A stretch of DNA of 64,000 nucleotides from Phoenix dactylifera (taxonomy: Eukaryota > Streptophyta > Magnoliopsida > Arecales > Arecaceae), in assembly GCF_009389715.1 (NCBI RefSeq), contig NC_052406.1, positions 1,488,001 to 1,552,000 on the forward strand, in the 5' to 3' direction. Below the pieces are notes generated by a model, which searched no databases, was not told the DNA's origin, and was given only the letters and a program-made list of their open reading frames with translations. Numbering within the stretch: the stretch's first letter is position 1; each line of letters opens with the position of its first letter. Shown here in pieces: positions 10,682 through 22,227 of this stretch. The translations under genes and the position numbers were made by a program.

Positions 10682-12680
10682 CGGTCGTGAACGAAACTGA
10701 AATGACCGTAATGCCCCCGAGAGGCACCGAGACCGCCCATCCGGGTCTCGAGCCTCGTTGACTCGAGTCTTCTTGTCTCGATTTGGGTCTACTAGGGCCG
10801 CCGGCTCCGCGGTTGCCGCACCCAGATATGGAAATATGTTTACTGAGAATATTTTCTTTGGTCGCTGATATCTAAAAATAAAATATTGTTTTTTATTTAG
10901 GATTCATTCAGTTCATGGCAAAATAAATTTTGACAGGAATATATTTTTTGAAAAGGTGATGCATCTTTTTAAAAAATATATTTTTTATATGATTGTTAAT
11001 CATAAAAAAATAGCATATTTCAAAATAGCTTATATTGTTAAGCATCAATCATCTAAAAGCTTAAAAGTATTTTTGAAAAAAAAATATTTCAATTTTTACT
11101 TCATGAAAATTAAACTTTTTCATGTTCCACATAGATTTTTCTTTCTCATTAAATATATAAATTTTAAAACTATTTTCCCATCTCTTCTTCAAAAAAACTA
11201 AAGTATTTTTTAATTTTTCTATTGGCCATATTTTTTCTCTCTTCTGCAAACCAAACATATTTTTAGACACAGGGAGGATATATTCTTAGATCCTGTCTTG
11301 GTGGACTTATTAGGCTATGGAGTTCATTCATGCATTAAGCAGAGCATGTGCAGTCGGCGATATGAAAGCAAGATAACAAGCTAGATTGATGTCTAGATTC
11401 AGAAATCTATCTGCCATAATTTTCTAACTAAGGTGTAGAATTTAGAGACATCCATTGTGGGCACATGAGAAGTTACCTATGCCTAATCATGCTTAGTTGG
11501 CCACTCAAACAATCTAACAAACCTCACATACAGTATTAATTTTTAGTTATAAAATGTATCAAGTTTGGAATATATAATTGAGGAAAATATTTTTTAGATG
11601 TGTATTATAGGCGCAGGAAAGGTTACCTAAACTTAATAATGCTTAATTGGCAACCAAGCAATCAACATACTTGATGTGTGTTACTAATTTCCAGTTATGA
11701 TATCTACTACTTTGTATATATGGCAGGAAAAACTTTTTGTATATACAAAAATAACAGTATACACCTATGGCTAAATTGTTGAAGGGACATTGGACCTTCT
11801 CACCTCATCCTTTCCAAGCACATCCTGCAGCCTCTTAATAATTATTTTTCTGTCATAAAAAAATAAAAACATAAAATTTTATTCTATGCGAAAAGACAAA
11901 TAATTAGCAAACAATGACAAATGCGCTAACTATGTATATAACGCTGAAAATAACTCGATTTGATATCATCCTTCAAATCAAATTAGCAAAAACAATGTTT
12001 TCTTGCATAATATGGATTTCAAACATTAATGATCTGTAGGTGAATAAGTCGAATTACTTATCTTTTAGTCTATTAAAGACCCGCCTTTCTGAAAATTGTG
12101 AAAGACGTTCCATTAAAAATATTTTTATTATTTTTTCGACTTATATTCCTTCAAAAGGGGATCCTACTTAGAGAACTATCCCCTGCAAAACCTCTATAAT
12201 TTAATATATATATAATATAAATATATATATATACATATTATTTATAAGAATAAATTCAAGTGCAACCCTAGGTAGGACAAACCACACTTATATACCTAAA
12301 ATGGCTCTCACATGTCCATCCTCCTCTTCCTCCTAGGGGGCACATCCTTTTATCAAATGTCACTTTCTGCAGCAATGAAGGGAACGACTCTAAGGTTGAA
12401 AGAATCCTGCCTTCTAGATTTGCCTCATGGTTTTGGCAGACCAGTCCACTGCCGACGGCCAATTGTGGACAAGCATCACATCATAAACGTGACAATATGC
12501 GAGACAATAGCTTATCATGGAACACGTATTTGATAATTTGTCTCCCATTAAGTTTTTCAAATTTACCTTCAGGTTTTGGTCTTAAAAGACATCCTGTCCA
12601 CCGCATTGTTTTGCACCACTTCTTGAATTTTCCTTCTGTGGATCAGTTTGTTCTAATGCATAATTTGGGTGGCTCCATTT
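10682..12680. other. Intergenic, AT-rich, no recognised gene
   Basis: The first 150 bp are GC-rich, with CTCGAG and GACTCGAGTC motifs, and may be the original distal upstream region of QNG1 separated by the MULE. The remainder is AT-rich with no coding signal. A short TA microsatellite lies at 12205-12240. Confidence 0.5.
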
Positions 12681-12689
12681 CAACTATTG

Positions 12690-13140
12690 AACCGGAGAGC
12701 ATATCCTAGTGTCGCATAATCGATCCATAGTACATCACCAAGATGCTCCGTCACAACTCTATTAGCCTCATGGTAGATATGATTGGACCGAAAAGTGATG
12801 CATATCTCTCACCAATCGCCAAATATCCTGAAGTAGAGGGGTGTCCGTCTACTACCCCAAATTATCTCTAAATCCAACCAATTATTGTGGCTGAGTCACT
12901 CTCAAGATGGATAAAGGGAACCCTCATAGTGGATAGAGTTAGCCCTTAAAATGAGTTTCATATAGTTATTCCAGCCCAAGCTGCTCTCAACTCAGCTTCA
13001 AAAATAGAGGTACTATAAATCTGACTATCTGCAGCAGCAATGAGTTTAGAGTTAGTACTTCTAGTCACGAACCTAGCACCCTTTCTACCTACAACCGAAA
13101 TTGCTACTATCTAGCGCATGGTTTTAACATGAGAAAAGTT
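12690..13140 (-). pseudogene. Fossil LINE RNase H domain
   Basis: On the minus strand the piece VVGRKGARFVTRSTNSKLI, followed by FEAELRAAWAGIT and HLESDSATIIGWI, matches the order of the C-terminal RNase H domain of the intact LINE at 58200-58680 (GFVIRDHFGRMIAAGG, GAELQAAWEGIS, YLEGDSSVVVDWI). Stops and frameshifts interrupt it. It is an old 5'-truncated LINE copy. The flanks show no clear poly-A or target duplication. Confidence 0.7.
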
Positions 13141-14119
13141 ACCAAAGAGGACTGACTGCATGAAGATCAAGTTGGTTGTGGCTTATGCCCGTTTAAATAG
13201 TATTATATACCATTAGTTATATTTACTTTTTTTTTCAGCTGCAATTTATGAAAAAAATTTGATTTAAGATGCTTTTATCTTCTTTTTTTTTCTTGAAAAA
13301 AAAGAGACATGCATAAACAATAGTTTTATGCTAGAAATAATTTATGGCAGTTCTCTTCATGGAAAGTTGTCTTATATAAAGAAGTTTGATTAAAACTAAT
13401 TACCTTTTTTTTATAAAAGTAACCATTTAAGCCTTGTCCCAACAATAAAAATTATGAAATACAATCAGTCAAAAATATTTATTCTTTACCCAAAAAGAAT
13501 TAAGAGAATTTAAGAGCAGTATAACTTTCAAATTGGAATGCTATTATTCTTCTCTCTTATTTATCATTCTTTAATTGTCTTATTTCAGTTATTCTTTTCC
13601 TCATTTTTCTCTGGATATCAATCCACTAGGCCCAGAATTTGAAACATAAATTAACCAGTCACCGAGCTCCCATTCTGTGCTGGGATGGAGAATAAGGGAC
13701 TAAACCCAATTCAGTGGTGGATGGAGCGTTATGTATGACATTTGCTAGAAAGTGGAGTCTTAGTTACCATCAACTGTTGGTTGCAAGCAATAAAGTCCTG
13801 CACAAGTAGAAGGTGTGGAGAATACAGAGGAAGCGGTTCCCATTACCACTCTTTTATTGAAGCAGTGATCTATTAGTTTTGATAATTATTATAAACTTCC
13901 TTCCTAAAGGGTGCTTAGATGTGTAATATAAGTACCCATTTCTATGCCTTTTGTAGAAATAAATTATTGGTAATGTATATCTTTATGTATCTATCTTCAC
14001 TGAACCATTTAACCACTAACTTCATTTACTTGGAATAAATTGTCGATGTATAAACTATATAAGTAAAAGAATCATGAATAGCTAAGTGCATACATGCAAA
14101 GAATATAAATGCGGATGAT
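13141..14119. other. AT-rich spacer with no recognised feature
   Basis: Homopolymer-rich AT DNA between the LINE fossil and the gypsy remnant. No conserved coding segment, RNA gene or clear inverted repeat was seen. Confidence 0.4.
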
Positions 14120-15760
14120 ATGCCTCCAAATGGGCTACAGCTCACCAAAAGGACAAACAACAATCAAAACATGTCACGACTCCAACCCGTGGTGAATCAG
14201 CAGCAGTCACTGGGCGGGCCTAGCGCTATACCTCCGAGCTTACCTATTGGGAGCTCTTTATGGTTGGCCGCATCCTTACAAAAGGACCCAATGATCGTTG
14301 CGATACCACCGATGTGACATGCGGGATGTCGTCTGCGTGCGAAGCATTCACACCCGATATCCAGGCCGTACTCAAATCAGTCACTTTTGGTCGACCCACG
14401 TACCCACATCTCTAGTGGCAGGTAAACTCCTTTGCCCGGTATACACAAAAAAGGAAAAGTAAGTAAAAGAAGAACACTCTTACAACTTGAGAGACTACCT
14501 CCTCCTTTTCTCTAAAAACTACACTAACTTAGGCATTGGAGGGTTTCCCACCTGATACATTCCAGCCAGAGGACTTTCTTGCTTTATGTTGTTTCATGTC
14601 AGGGTACTGCCATCCGACGAGGATCTCAGCCACAAAGATCGAGCATTGCTCGTCTTTCCTAATCCTGACCAAAGCAATCAACCATCGAGCTCATAGCATC
14701 ATTACATCTTTTGCCACAGTGCCTGGGGCCAGTTAGTTTTTGGCGGCAATAAATTAGCATTAGAGGATTTGCACATACCACCTTAGGAGGTTTTGTTTGC
14801 TCCATCACTAAGGGCTCGGCTAGCACCTATTACTTTCCAGCCGAACATGCAAGAAGGCGCTCTTTATAGAGCCTATAGAGGGCTCCACCTCTGCTTGAGC
14901 CATAAAACGGCTTCGATGGTGGTCTCTGAACAATTCAAGCACTCCTTCAACAAGTTCAGGCCTGACTACTGCATTCTGACACATGTAGCAGCTGGCCGCC
15001 CCCCAGTGGCCATAGCAGCAAGAGGCCCCCAAGTAGGATAATCAAGAGGGCCTAGATGACTCGGGTTAATGTTTCTCACCTTAGAGTGGGGAGCAAGTAC
15101 CTTCTGACTAACCTTCCCATCACCACAGCTCCAACAAGGCTACACGCAGCCCCTACGATAAGCCATGGAGTCATGTGCAGGAGGACTCGTCTTGATCCAC
15201 TGACTCTTTCTCTTGGGAAGACTCGGCTACCAACCATTCCTCCTCCCATAGACCTGACAGGGTCTCCAGGAAGGAGGCTAGCTTTGATCACAAGCAAAGA
15301 GATGTGCTAGCACCTCGAACACCTACGTCGGAACCAGCTAGCCTAGTCAAGGCCAAGACGTGGAGTTCGCCAACCCTCGTTCTCGATGAATATAATGGGG
15401 GATCCTGTTTCACCTTGCCCCCCTATTTCAAGATGTCATAGTTGGAGACATATACGACCCTTGAATCCTCTAAATCATATAGAGAGCTTCAAAGCTCTCG
15501 TAATGCTCCAAGGTGCCTCTGATGCAGTGCTATGCAGAGCTTTTCTAGCTACCTCTTTGCAAGATAGCTCAGTTGTGGCACACACCGGGCTACAGATGGG
15601 CTTGGTCCATTCATTCAAGAAGCTCGATTGGATGTTCGCTGCCCACTTCATGAGTAACAAGAGGCCAACAAAGAGTTCAGATGTTGTTTTCATCATCAAG
15701 CAGTGAAGTGACAAGTCCTTGCGAGACTGTGTGAGCTGCTTTAATGCAGCCACTCTGAGT
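14120..15760 (+). pseudogene. Ty3/gypsy retrotransposon remnant with Gag, plus strand, cut by the assembly gap
   Basis: The recognisable part is Gag at about 15440-15760. LNHIESFKALVMLQGASDAV is followed by LCRAF, LVHSFKKLDWMFAAHF and, after a frame change or stop near 15706, SLRDCVSCFNAATLS up to the Ns. This order is typical of plant Ty3/gypsy Gag (PF03732 type), where a capsid helix is followed by an RDYVxRFN segment. The upstream 1.3 kb has the GC content of a gypsy leader or Gag N-terminus but no reading frame that I can confirm. No LTR was found on this side. The frame is interrupted, so the copy is dead. Confidence 0.65.
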
Positions 15761-15860
15761 NNNNNNNNNNNNNNNNNNNNNNNNNNNNNNNNNNNNNNNN
15801 NNNNNNNNNNNNNNNNNNNNNNNNNNNNNNNNNNNNNNNNNNNNNNNNNNNNNNNNNNNN
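15761..15860. other. Assembly gap (100 Ns)
   Basis: Exactly 100 Ns. The left flank is plus-strand gypsy gag and the right flank is minus-strand gypsy gag from another element. The true distance and relation across the gap are therefore unknown. Confidence 1.
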
Positions 15861-17321
15861 CTCTATTCTACCTCCTGACCATAGCTACTCCAATTTTGGC
15901 ATTTTCAGCTAAGTCAACAAGAATTCATAGGCTTGATCAGGGTTTGGTTCATGAACCTACCCTTATGCATGGATTCAATCATTTATGTGCTGGAGGTAAT
16001 CCTTTGTAAAAGAAATGTACTAGATCAGCCTTATCAAGCCCATGGTGCGGGCACTTGACCAAAAGATCATGGAATCTTTCCCAAAGTTGGAAAAATTCCT
16101 CCTCAGATTTTTCTCTAAAGTTCTGATGGCATCCTAATTTTTTCAGTCTTCACCATGGGATAGAACTTAGCCATGAATTTTTAGATAGTTGTTCCCATGA
16201 TGTGTTGGAATTTGAAGCTAGGGAATACAGCCATGCAGCAGCACGATCCTCTAAGTCATGGGAAATAACCTTAATTTAATACCCTCTTCATCTAAATTTT
16301 GATTTCTAAACGTTTGACAAATTGTCAAAAAATTTGTTTAGATGAATGTAGGGTGTTCACTCTCGAACCCATGAAACTTGGGTAACATGTTTATTGTTGC
16401 AGCCCGAATCTCGAATTGGGCTGCGTTATTAATTGGTAATACTATGCAAGTAGGGGGGACTAGCGGATGCGGGTGCAAACAATTCATTCAGGATTCTAAT
16501 ATATTCACCCATTGTAGAGATCGACGGTTGGTTTATAGTTCGCAGGTTGTGATGAAAAGTTCTATCAAGTGGTGATTTTTGGGCTAAGGACAGGTAATGA
16601 CCTTCCGACCTTATCTTTTTAATGAGTTTTGCCCTTAAATTATTTTATACAAATGCTTAATACTAAATGCAGGCAAGTAATCATATTTTTGTTTCAAAGT
16701 TTATGCAATGTCATTAGGTTGTATTGATTAAATGAGCAAGCAATTTTTTTTACTTTTATTTTTTTATTTTTATTTTTTATTTTATTTTATTTTATTTTTT
16801 AGCAATAACTTGAATGTAAACTAAACACAATCCTTATGCGTCAGTCAATCTCCGAATGCCCGTCGACTAAGCTCTGGAGATTACTCCGTGAGGAGCCCCA
16901 ATAAAGGTTATGATAACCTCGGGGGATTGCACCTTATCAATTACTAGCAAAAATAATATAGATATTTTTTTATTTTTATTTTTATTTTTTTTGAATTTTT
17001 ATTTTATTTATTTTTATTTTTATTTTTTAAAATTTAAATTTCAAATTTCGAATTTCAGAATTCAAATTTTGAATTTAAATTTTTGAATGTTTTGAATTTT
17101 GAAATATAATATTTTTTTATTTTTTTTTTTTGAATTTTTTTTTCCGAATTTCAAATTTCAGAATTTAATAACTATGAAATTATTAACTGAAAATAATCAA
17201 AATAATAAAAATAAAAACTTACTACCGGAGTGCGTTCACTCCGGCATCCGAAATCCAATTTTGATCTTCGTGATCGTTCTTGCTTCTCGATTTGCCTTTC
17301 CGGCATACGGCGCCAAAATTC
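15861..17321 (-). mobile_element. Ty3/gypsy remnant, minus strand: gag fragment, AT-rich leader and primer-binding site
   Basis: Minus-strand Gag sequence is clear at 16130-15985: EEEFFQLWERFHDLLVKCPH, then GLDKADLVHFFYKGLPPAHK, then a stop. This is the Retrotrans_gag pattern of plant gypsy elements. Upstream on that strand is a low-complexity AT region (16740-17160, AATTTCAAATTTC-type words). At 17315-17300 is TGGCGCCGTATGCCGG, which resembles the TGGCGCC primer-binding sites of Ty3/gypsy elements and sits 6 bp from the CA end of the LTR. No reverse transcriptase or integrase is visible before the gap. Confidence 0.7.
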
Positions 17322-19065
17322 TGTTGCGTCTGATTTCTGCCTATCTAAAAATACGCTAGACAGATCGTTGTTAGAACCGACGAACAAAAGTTGAATTTAA
17401 ATTCTACTCTTACCTTTCCTACCCGAAGAATAGTGGTTGTAAGAGGTCAATCCACAGGGAGGCGATTGGAGTTGCATAAAAATTAGAACATTCACTCGGA
17501 TTTGAAATTGATTTTTGAATGATAAAAGAAAAATATTATTTTGAGGATGTTGATGGATTCTCTAGTCTATCGGAGAATGGTTTTTAACTGAAACTACCTA
17601 AAGACAGGTACTTAGATTTAAAGAGCATTTATGTTTTTAACTAATCAAGAAAAGCTTTGGCATAAATTAAACTGGATGAAAAACAGTGCTAAGAAGATCA
17701 AAAGCCTAGAACATAAATTGCATAAAGGAAAATTAGATGTGTTGCATAAAAAGAAAAAAATAAACGGTTGCATAAAGAAAACAGAAATTTAACTAAGCCT
17801 AGAACAAGGATTGCATGAAAGAGAAATGATAGATTACTAAAAGAAAATTCATTACAAATAAAAGTGGAGATTGGAAACCTAATGTTTCTTCTCTTTTGCA
17901 AATAACATAAAAAAATAAAACAAAAAGCCTCTTCCTCCCGTTAGAACATAAAATATATTTTTTTTACTCTTTTCTTCCCCAAAAACAGAGGATTGCTCTG
18001 TTCTTCTCTTCCCCACCGAGCTCTCTCCTTCCTTCTTCTTCTTTGGACCCCGCCGGCTACCCCCCCTCCCTCGAGCCTCCTCTCCTCTTCCTCTTTTATA
18101 GATCGCCCCCACCCCTTGCAGCCGGTGATGGATCCTGATGACTTGGGCGTGAATGATGGCAGACGCAAGGAAGGAGAGGGCGGACAGCGCGCGAAGGAGG
18201 TAACGGACACGGGATCGCTGGGAGAGGCGATCGTCCGGGTTGCTTGGATCACGGACGGAAGGAGCCGGATTTTGTTCTTTGGGCCACGGAGGGATGGGAT
18301 GCTTGCAGTCGGAAGGAGTGGATCACGGGATGGTGTGCTTCACGAACGGCTGGGACGTTGGCTGAGGCGAAGGAGCTGCAGTCTTGATCGCGGAAGAGCT
18401 GGGGTCAGCCGTGATCGATGGAGCAGCGTGGGATGCTGGGATTCCGGCTCGGGATTCCTTCTTTGGACCACGGTTGAGAGGCGGGCAGGTGGGAGGAGCC
18501 GGACGCGATCGCTGGGAGCTTGGATCACGGCTTGAAATCGGAAGGGAGCTTGATCCATGGATGTTCACCGCTTGAAGAATGGGATTACGGGAAGGGGTGG
18601 AGCCGGACGCGATCGCTGGGAGGATGAAGCTGGGCGCGGTTTGTGAGGCGCTGATGCTTCACATGTGTGGGAGCTTGATCCGATCATGAGATGGACGGCT
18701 GTGATGATGGCGTGATCCGTGAGATGCTAGGAGGACTCGTTGACGATGCGGACGGAGTGGATTTATTTGAGATGTTGATGATTGGCTGGGCAGATGGCCG
18801 AGAAGGAGATGATCGCGGGGCCTTGATGCGGGACTGATTTGGTAGGTGACCTGATGGATGGCGCAGGATTTCATGCTTGTATGGCAGCTGGGGAATTTGT
18901 TGAGCTCGGGCTGTCGGGCATTGGACTCAAACCCAATGTTATTGGGTCTCTTAGATTCCTTGCACTCAAACACAAATACAATGTTAATTCATTAATTGTA
19001 TCATTAAAAATTAACTATAATACTAATTAAAGTGGTACGATGATTGCACTTTTGTGCTCTCATCA
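17322..19065 (-). repeat. Putative 5' LTR of the minus-strand gypsy element
   Basis: Read on the minus strand it starts TGATGAGAGCACAAAAGTGC at 19065 and ends GCAACA at 17322, next to the primer-binding site: the TG...CA borders expected of an LTR, about 1.74 kb. It contains a GC-rich section (18000-18860) with diverged internal repeats. The possible 5-bp target duplication AATGA lies at 19066-19070. A second LTR was not found, so the borders are inferred from the TG/CA ends and primer site only. Confidence 0.55.
18225..18640. repeat. Diverged tandem repeats inside the LTR
   Basis: Repeated blocks of GGATCACGG, GGAGCCGGA and ACGCGATCGCTGGGAG occur several times; the last is at 18506-18521 and again at 18608-18623. 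Spacing is irregular, so this is a scrambled array rather than a clean tandem repeat. It accounts for the long open frames on both strands here. Confidence 0.6.
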
Positions 19066-19099
19066 AATGACAGTGAGGGATAATTAAATCTTTCTACAG

Positions 19100-19213
19100 A
19101 GCTGGGCAGGTCTGGCAGTGACTGGAGTTTTAGTGGACTGCATAGCTCCAATATTTGAAGGGAGGAAAGACTTTGTTAGCTTGCTAGAAAGGACTCCTCA
19201 GAAGCCGCATTAG
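19100..19213 (+). pseudogene. Candidate orphan terminal exon, not recognised
   Basis: After a good acceptor (TTTCTACAG) an open frame reads SWAGLAVTGVLVDCIAPIFE, then GRKDFVSLLERTPQKPH and a TAG at 19211. The composition (hydrophobic stretch, then a charged tail) is unlike nearby random frames, and it begins 35 bp from the LTR border. It could be the last exon of a gene whose upstream exons were separated by the retrotransposon insertions. I do not recognise the protein, and chance is possible. Confidence 0.25.
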
Positions 19214-20451
19214 ATAAGCATATGAGCTGCAAAAATGGAACCAAAATCTTATAATAGGAATTGCAGGCAACGGTTTTAATTACAAGATTTCTCGCAATTG
19301 ATAGCAATCTTCAAATAATATGATGTTATATATAATTATTATAACATCATATTATTTTGGAGGAATATAATTACTATAATATCTATCGTATAATAATCTA
19401 ATAATATTATCATTATTTTATTATAATCATAAAATAAAATGTTAATTATTATATTATAATAACAAAATGACAGTTTATTGTTTTCAAGGAGGTAACCTTA
19501 TTAGATTATTTGTAGGAGTAGGACTAGTAAATATCTTTCGATATTGTGCAACCAAACAGCTGCAATTTCATATGCAATTTTCAAATACAAACCATTAAAG
19601 AGAAACAAGTTTTGGCAACTGCAATTTCAAATGCAACATTTTCAATTGCAGCTTGTATTTGAATTGCGTGCAATTGAATTATGGGCAAACAAATGGCCCC
19701 TAAGTATTGAAATCAACAAAAAATGGGAATTACAAATAATTTGAAACCAAAAGGACTTAAGATATTACCTTCAGAAACAAAAACATAGCTTTGGAGGTCG
19801 TATTTTACATGAGCTTGCCAGGGCTAAAGTTTAGTACACATTGCTGCTACTTCACCTGAAACACTGTTATACATTTATGTAATATATGCCTAAGAACAAA
19901 TGCCCATCTTCCATGAGACTGTTCCATTCAAAAACCAACAGACTGGTCTGAGCAATTGCTTCAGAAACAACCTCGCTTTGTATTGCAATGTCAATAAAAT
20001 GGCAAACTCACAGTAGAGAGACATGATTATTGAGTGATTTCTTCTACATGCTTCAGAATTAAAATTTGTTGATCCAGCGCGTTCTGCATATTAAAAACAA
20101 CATGTGAAATTTATCAAATTGATTTTAGCGGGTGCAAAAGAAAATGAAATTCTGAGATTCCGCAATAAAAGTTTGATTCAGATGCCAAGCGCTTGCAAAA
20201 GCTGTGTAGGATTGAGACATCTTTATACCTCATGCATAAGAAACATCTAAAACAACTCCTAGCTGCAATTGATATCGAGTCTCAAAGTGTATGCTAGGGC
20301 ATTGATTTAATAAATAAGAAAGAAAAAACTCATAAAACTATATAGATACACACCATAAGACCTTGTTTTTTGAAGTAAAAAATAAATACGCAGCATATTT
20401 CTGCTTCATCGGACGGCGCACTTCGAGAACAACTTGTGAGATTTACTTTCA
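19214..20451. other. AT-rich spacer, no recognised gene
   Basis: Contains TATAAT-rich sequence (19320-19460) and short CAATTGCA-type words. It lies downstream of the resistance-gene pseudogene; I looked for leucine-rich repeats on the minus strand and found none. Confidence 0.45.
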
Positions 20452-20551
20452 AGTCTATAATATAGCAGAGTGACTTTCCTGAGTTCACTGATACTTTAAG
20501 CAGTCTATAATATAGCAGAGTGACTTTCCTAAGTTCACTGATACTTTAAGC
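20452..20551. repeat. Tandem duplication of a 50-bp unit
   Basis: Two adjacent 50-bp copies, 20452-20501 and 20502-20551, start AGTCTATAATATAGCAGAG and differ at a single position (CCTGAG versus CCTAAG). They lie just downstream of the resistance-gene stop. Confidence 0.95.
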
Positions 20552-20569
20552 GCTAAAAGAAAGATTCAT

Positions 20570-22227
20570 CTAAGCAGCATGATTTGAGATATCTCCTGGG
20601 TTTGGCTTGCTGTAGTCAACTCCCAAGCATCCATCCTTGGAGACAGAGCATACCATTTTATGTAGTAGATCATGGATGACATAGTATGTGGTATTCGTAC
20701 CAACCCAGTGGAGAGCCCAATCGAAGAAAGATTTTCGTAATAGACTATCGAAGTACTCACAGCCTATATCTTCTGGCCTTCTCTTCTTATCCTCAGACTG
20801 CTGGATTAACCCTGCGGCCATCCACATACGGACCAACTCATCCCTTTCAAACAGATAGTCTTGGGGAAATATACTACAGTATCTAAACAACGCTGTAGCT
20901 GTGGTGAAAGCTGAATGTAACTAAATCTCAGTACTGGCTGGAAGTCCTCATTCTGTATTGAATTGAAAACGCCATTTTCCAAGACCTCTTTCCAAAACTC
21001 AAAGTTCAAGTTAGAATTCAACATTCCTCCCACAACTTTTGCCCCCAAAGGAGACCCCCATAGCTTCTTCGCTATTGGGTCGCCAATCCGTTGAAGTTTT
21101 CCATGATCATCAGGGTTCACACCAGCAAATGCATGCCTCCTGAAAAGTAAGAGATAAGCATTCCATTCTATGCCTCGCAAATTCACTGGTTCCTCAGTTC
21201 CCTCCATTACTTTACCAATCATTTCTGCAACTGAATTCATTCTAGTTGTTAACAAGATCTTGCTTCCCTGCTTCCCATTTTTCAAAGGAGCCACCAGATC
21301 CTCCCATTTCTTCCTATCATCATCATTCCACACGTCATCCAAGACTAACAGAAACTTACTGGACTCTAGCTTCTCTGTAAGAATCTCTTGAAGCGTACTC
21401 AGTTCTTCAGCTTGAGGGTTTGTTCTAGTTGCAGCCCGAACGATCTTTTTCATTATGCCAGCCGCATCAAAATTATTGGAAACACAGACCCACATGCTGA
21501 GGTCAAAACTCCCTTTGCCTTCCCTGTAGACATATTGTGCTAGAGTAGTCTTTCCCATCCCAGCCGCACCAACTATTGGGAGAACTCTGACATTCTTAAC
21601 ATTGGACCCATGCTCACAGCTTTCAGGCATCTTCAACCACCCAACTATCTTTGCCATCTCTTTTTCTCGCCCAAACACCTTGTCTTCAGTCACCAAGTAG
21701 CCACTCTCAGGAGCTATAAGTTGCTGTCTCCTCACTCCCTGTTCGTTCGACAGATCATGAAGTCTAAGGAAATCTCCAGCAGAATCAGCAACATGATCTA
21801 GATTTCTGACAGCTCGGTTCAACTTCTTCTTTAGATGCGTACCATGTTTAAAGGCAAAAGCGGTACACCTGATAATTTTCTTAGTGTAATCAGAGGCAGT
21901 GGGACGCACCTTTTCTCCTCCACTCTTCACTTTTTCCTTGAGCTTGTAGTATTCCAACTCATCCAGCACGTCACTGGCCTCGTCCACAGCATCTTTCAGC
22001 TGCCACAGCCATGCTTTCTCTGCCGGGTTACGGCCATTGATGACCTGCAACTTCTCGACCCTCTCCACCACTGCTTGGATCCGTTGAAGGGCAGCATGTA
22101 GCTTCTTCAATTGTTTCTTCATGCTCAACCACACGGGCCGCTCCTTTATGTAGGAGATGGCCAAGCCAAGCAGATGACTTATTGCAGCAGATGCAAGCCA
22201 CCCTGCAATTACCAGTTCTGGCCCCAT
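20570..22227 (-). pseudogene. CC-NB-ARC (CNL/RGA-type) resistance protein, frameshifted and lacking LRRs
   Basis: The frame from ATG at 22227 encodes an Rx-type coiled-coil N-terminus (about residues 1-150; DAVDEASDVLDELEY at 79-93 resembles the EDVID region), then NB-ARC: P-loop GAAGMGKTT (220-228), kinase-2 FLLVLDDVW (292-300), RNBS-B GSKILLTTR (321-329) and a GLPL-like GSPLGAK (391-397, with Gly instead of Ala). Near 20885-20890, after LSPQLQRC, the frame is lost. The family sequence continues one frame over as FRYCSIFPQDYLFERDELVR, then MWMAAGLIQ and an MHD-like VIHDLLHKM, ending at 20570. One missing base in TGTTTAGATAC explains this. No LRR follows the stop. Intact CNLs detect pathogen effectors; this copy would make a truncated CC-NB protein. 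Confidence 0.9.

Noticed and set aside
17993..18568. 180-codon plus-strand frame and antisense frames
   Set aside because: GC-rich LTR with internal repeats; no domain and no codon pattern of a gene.
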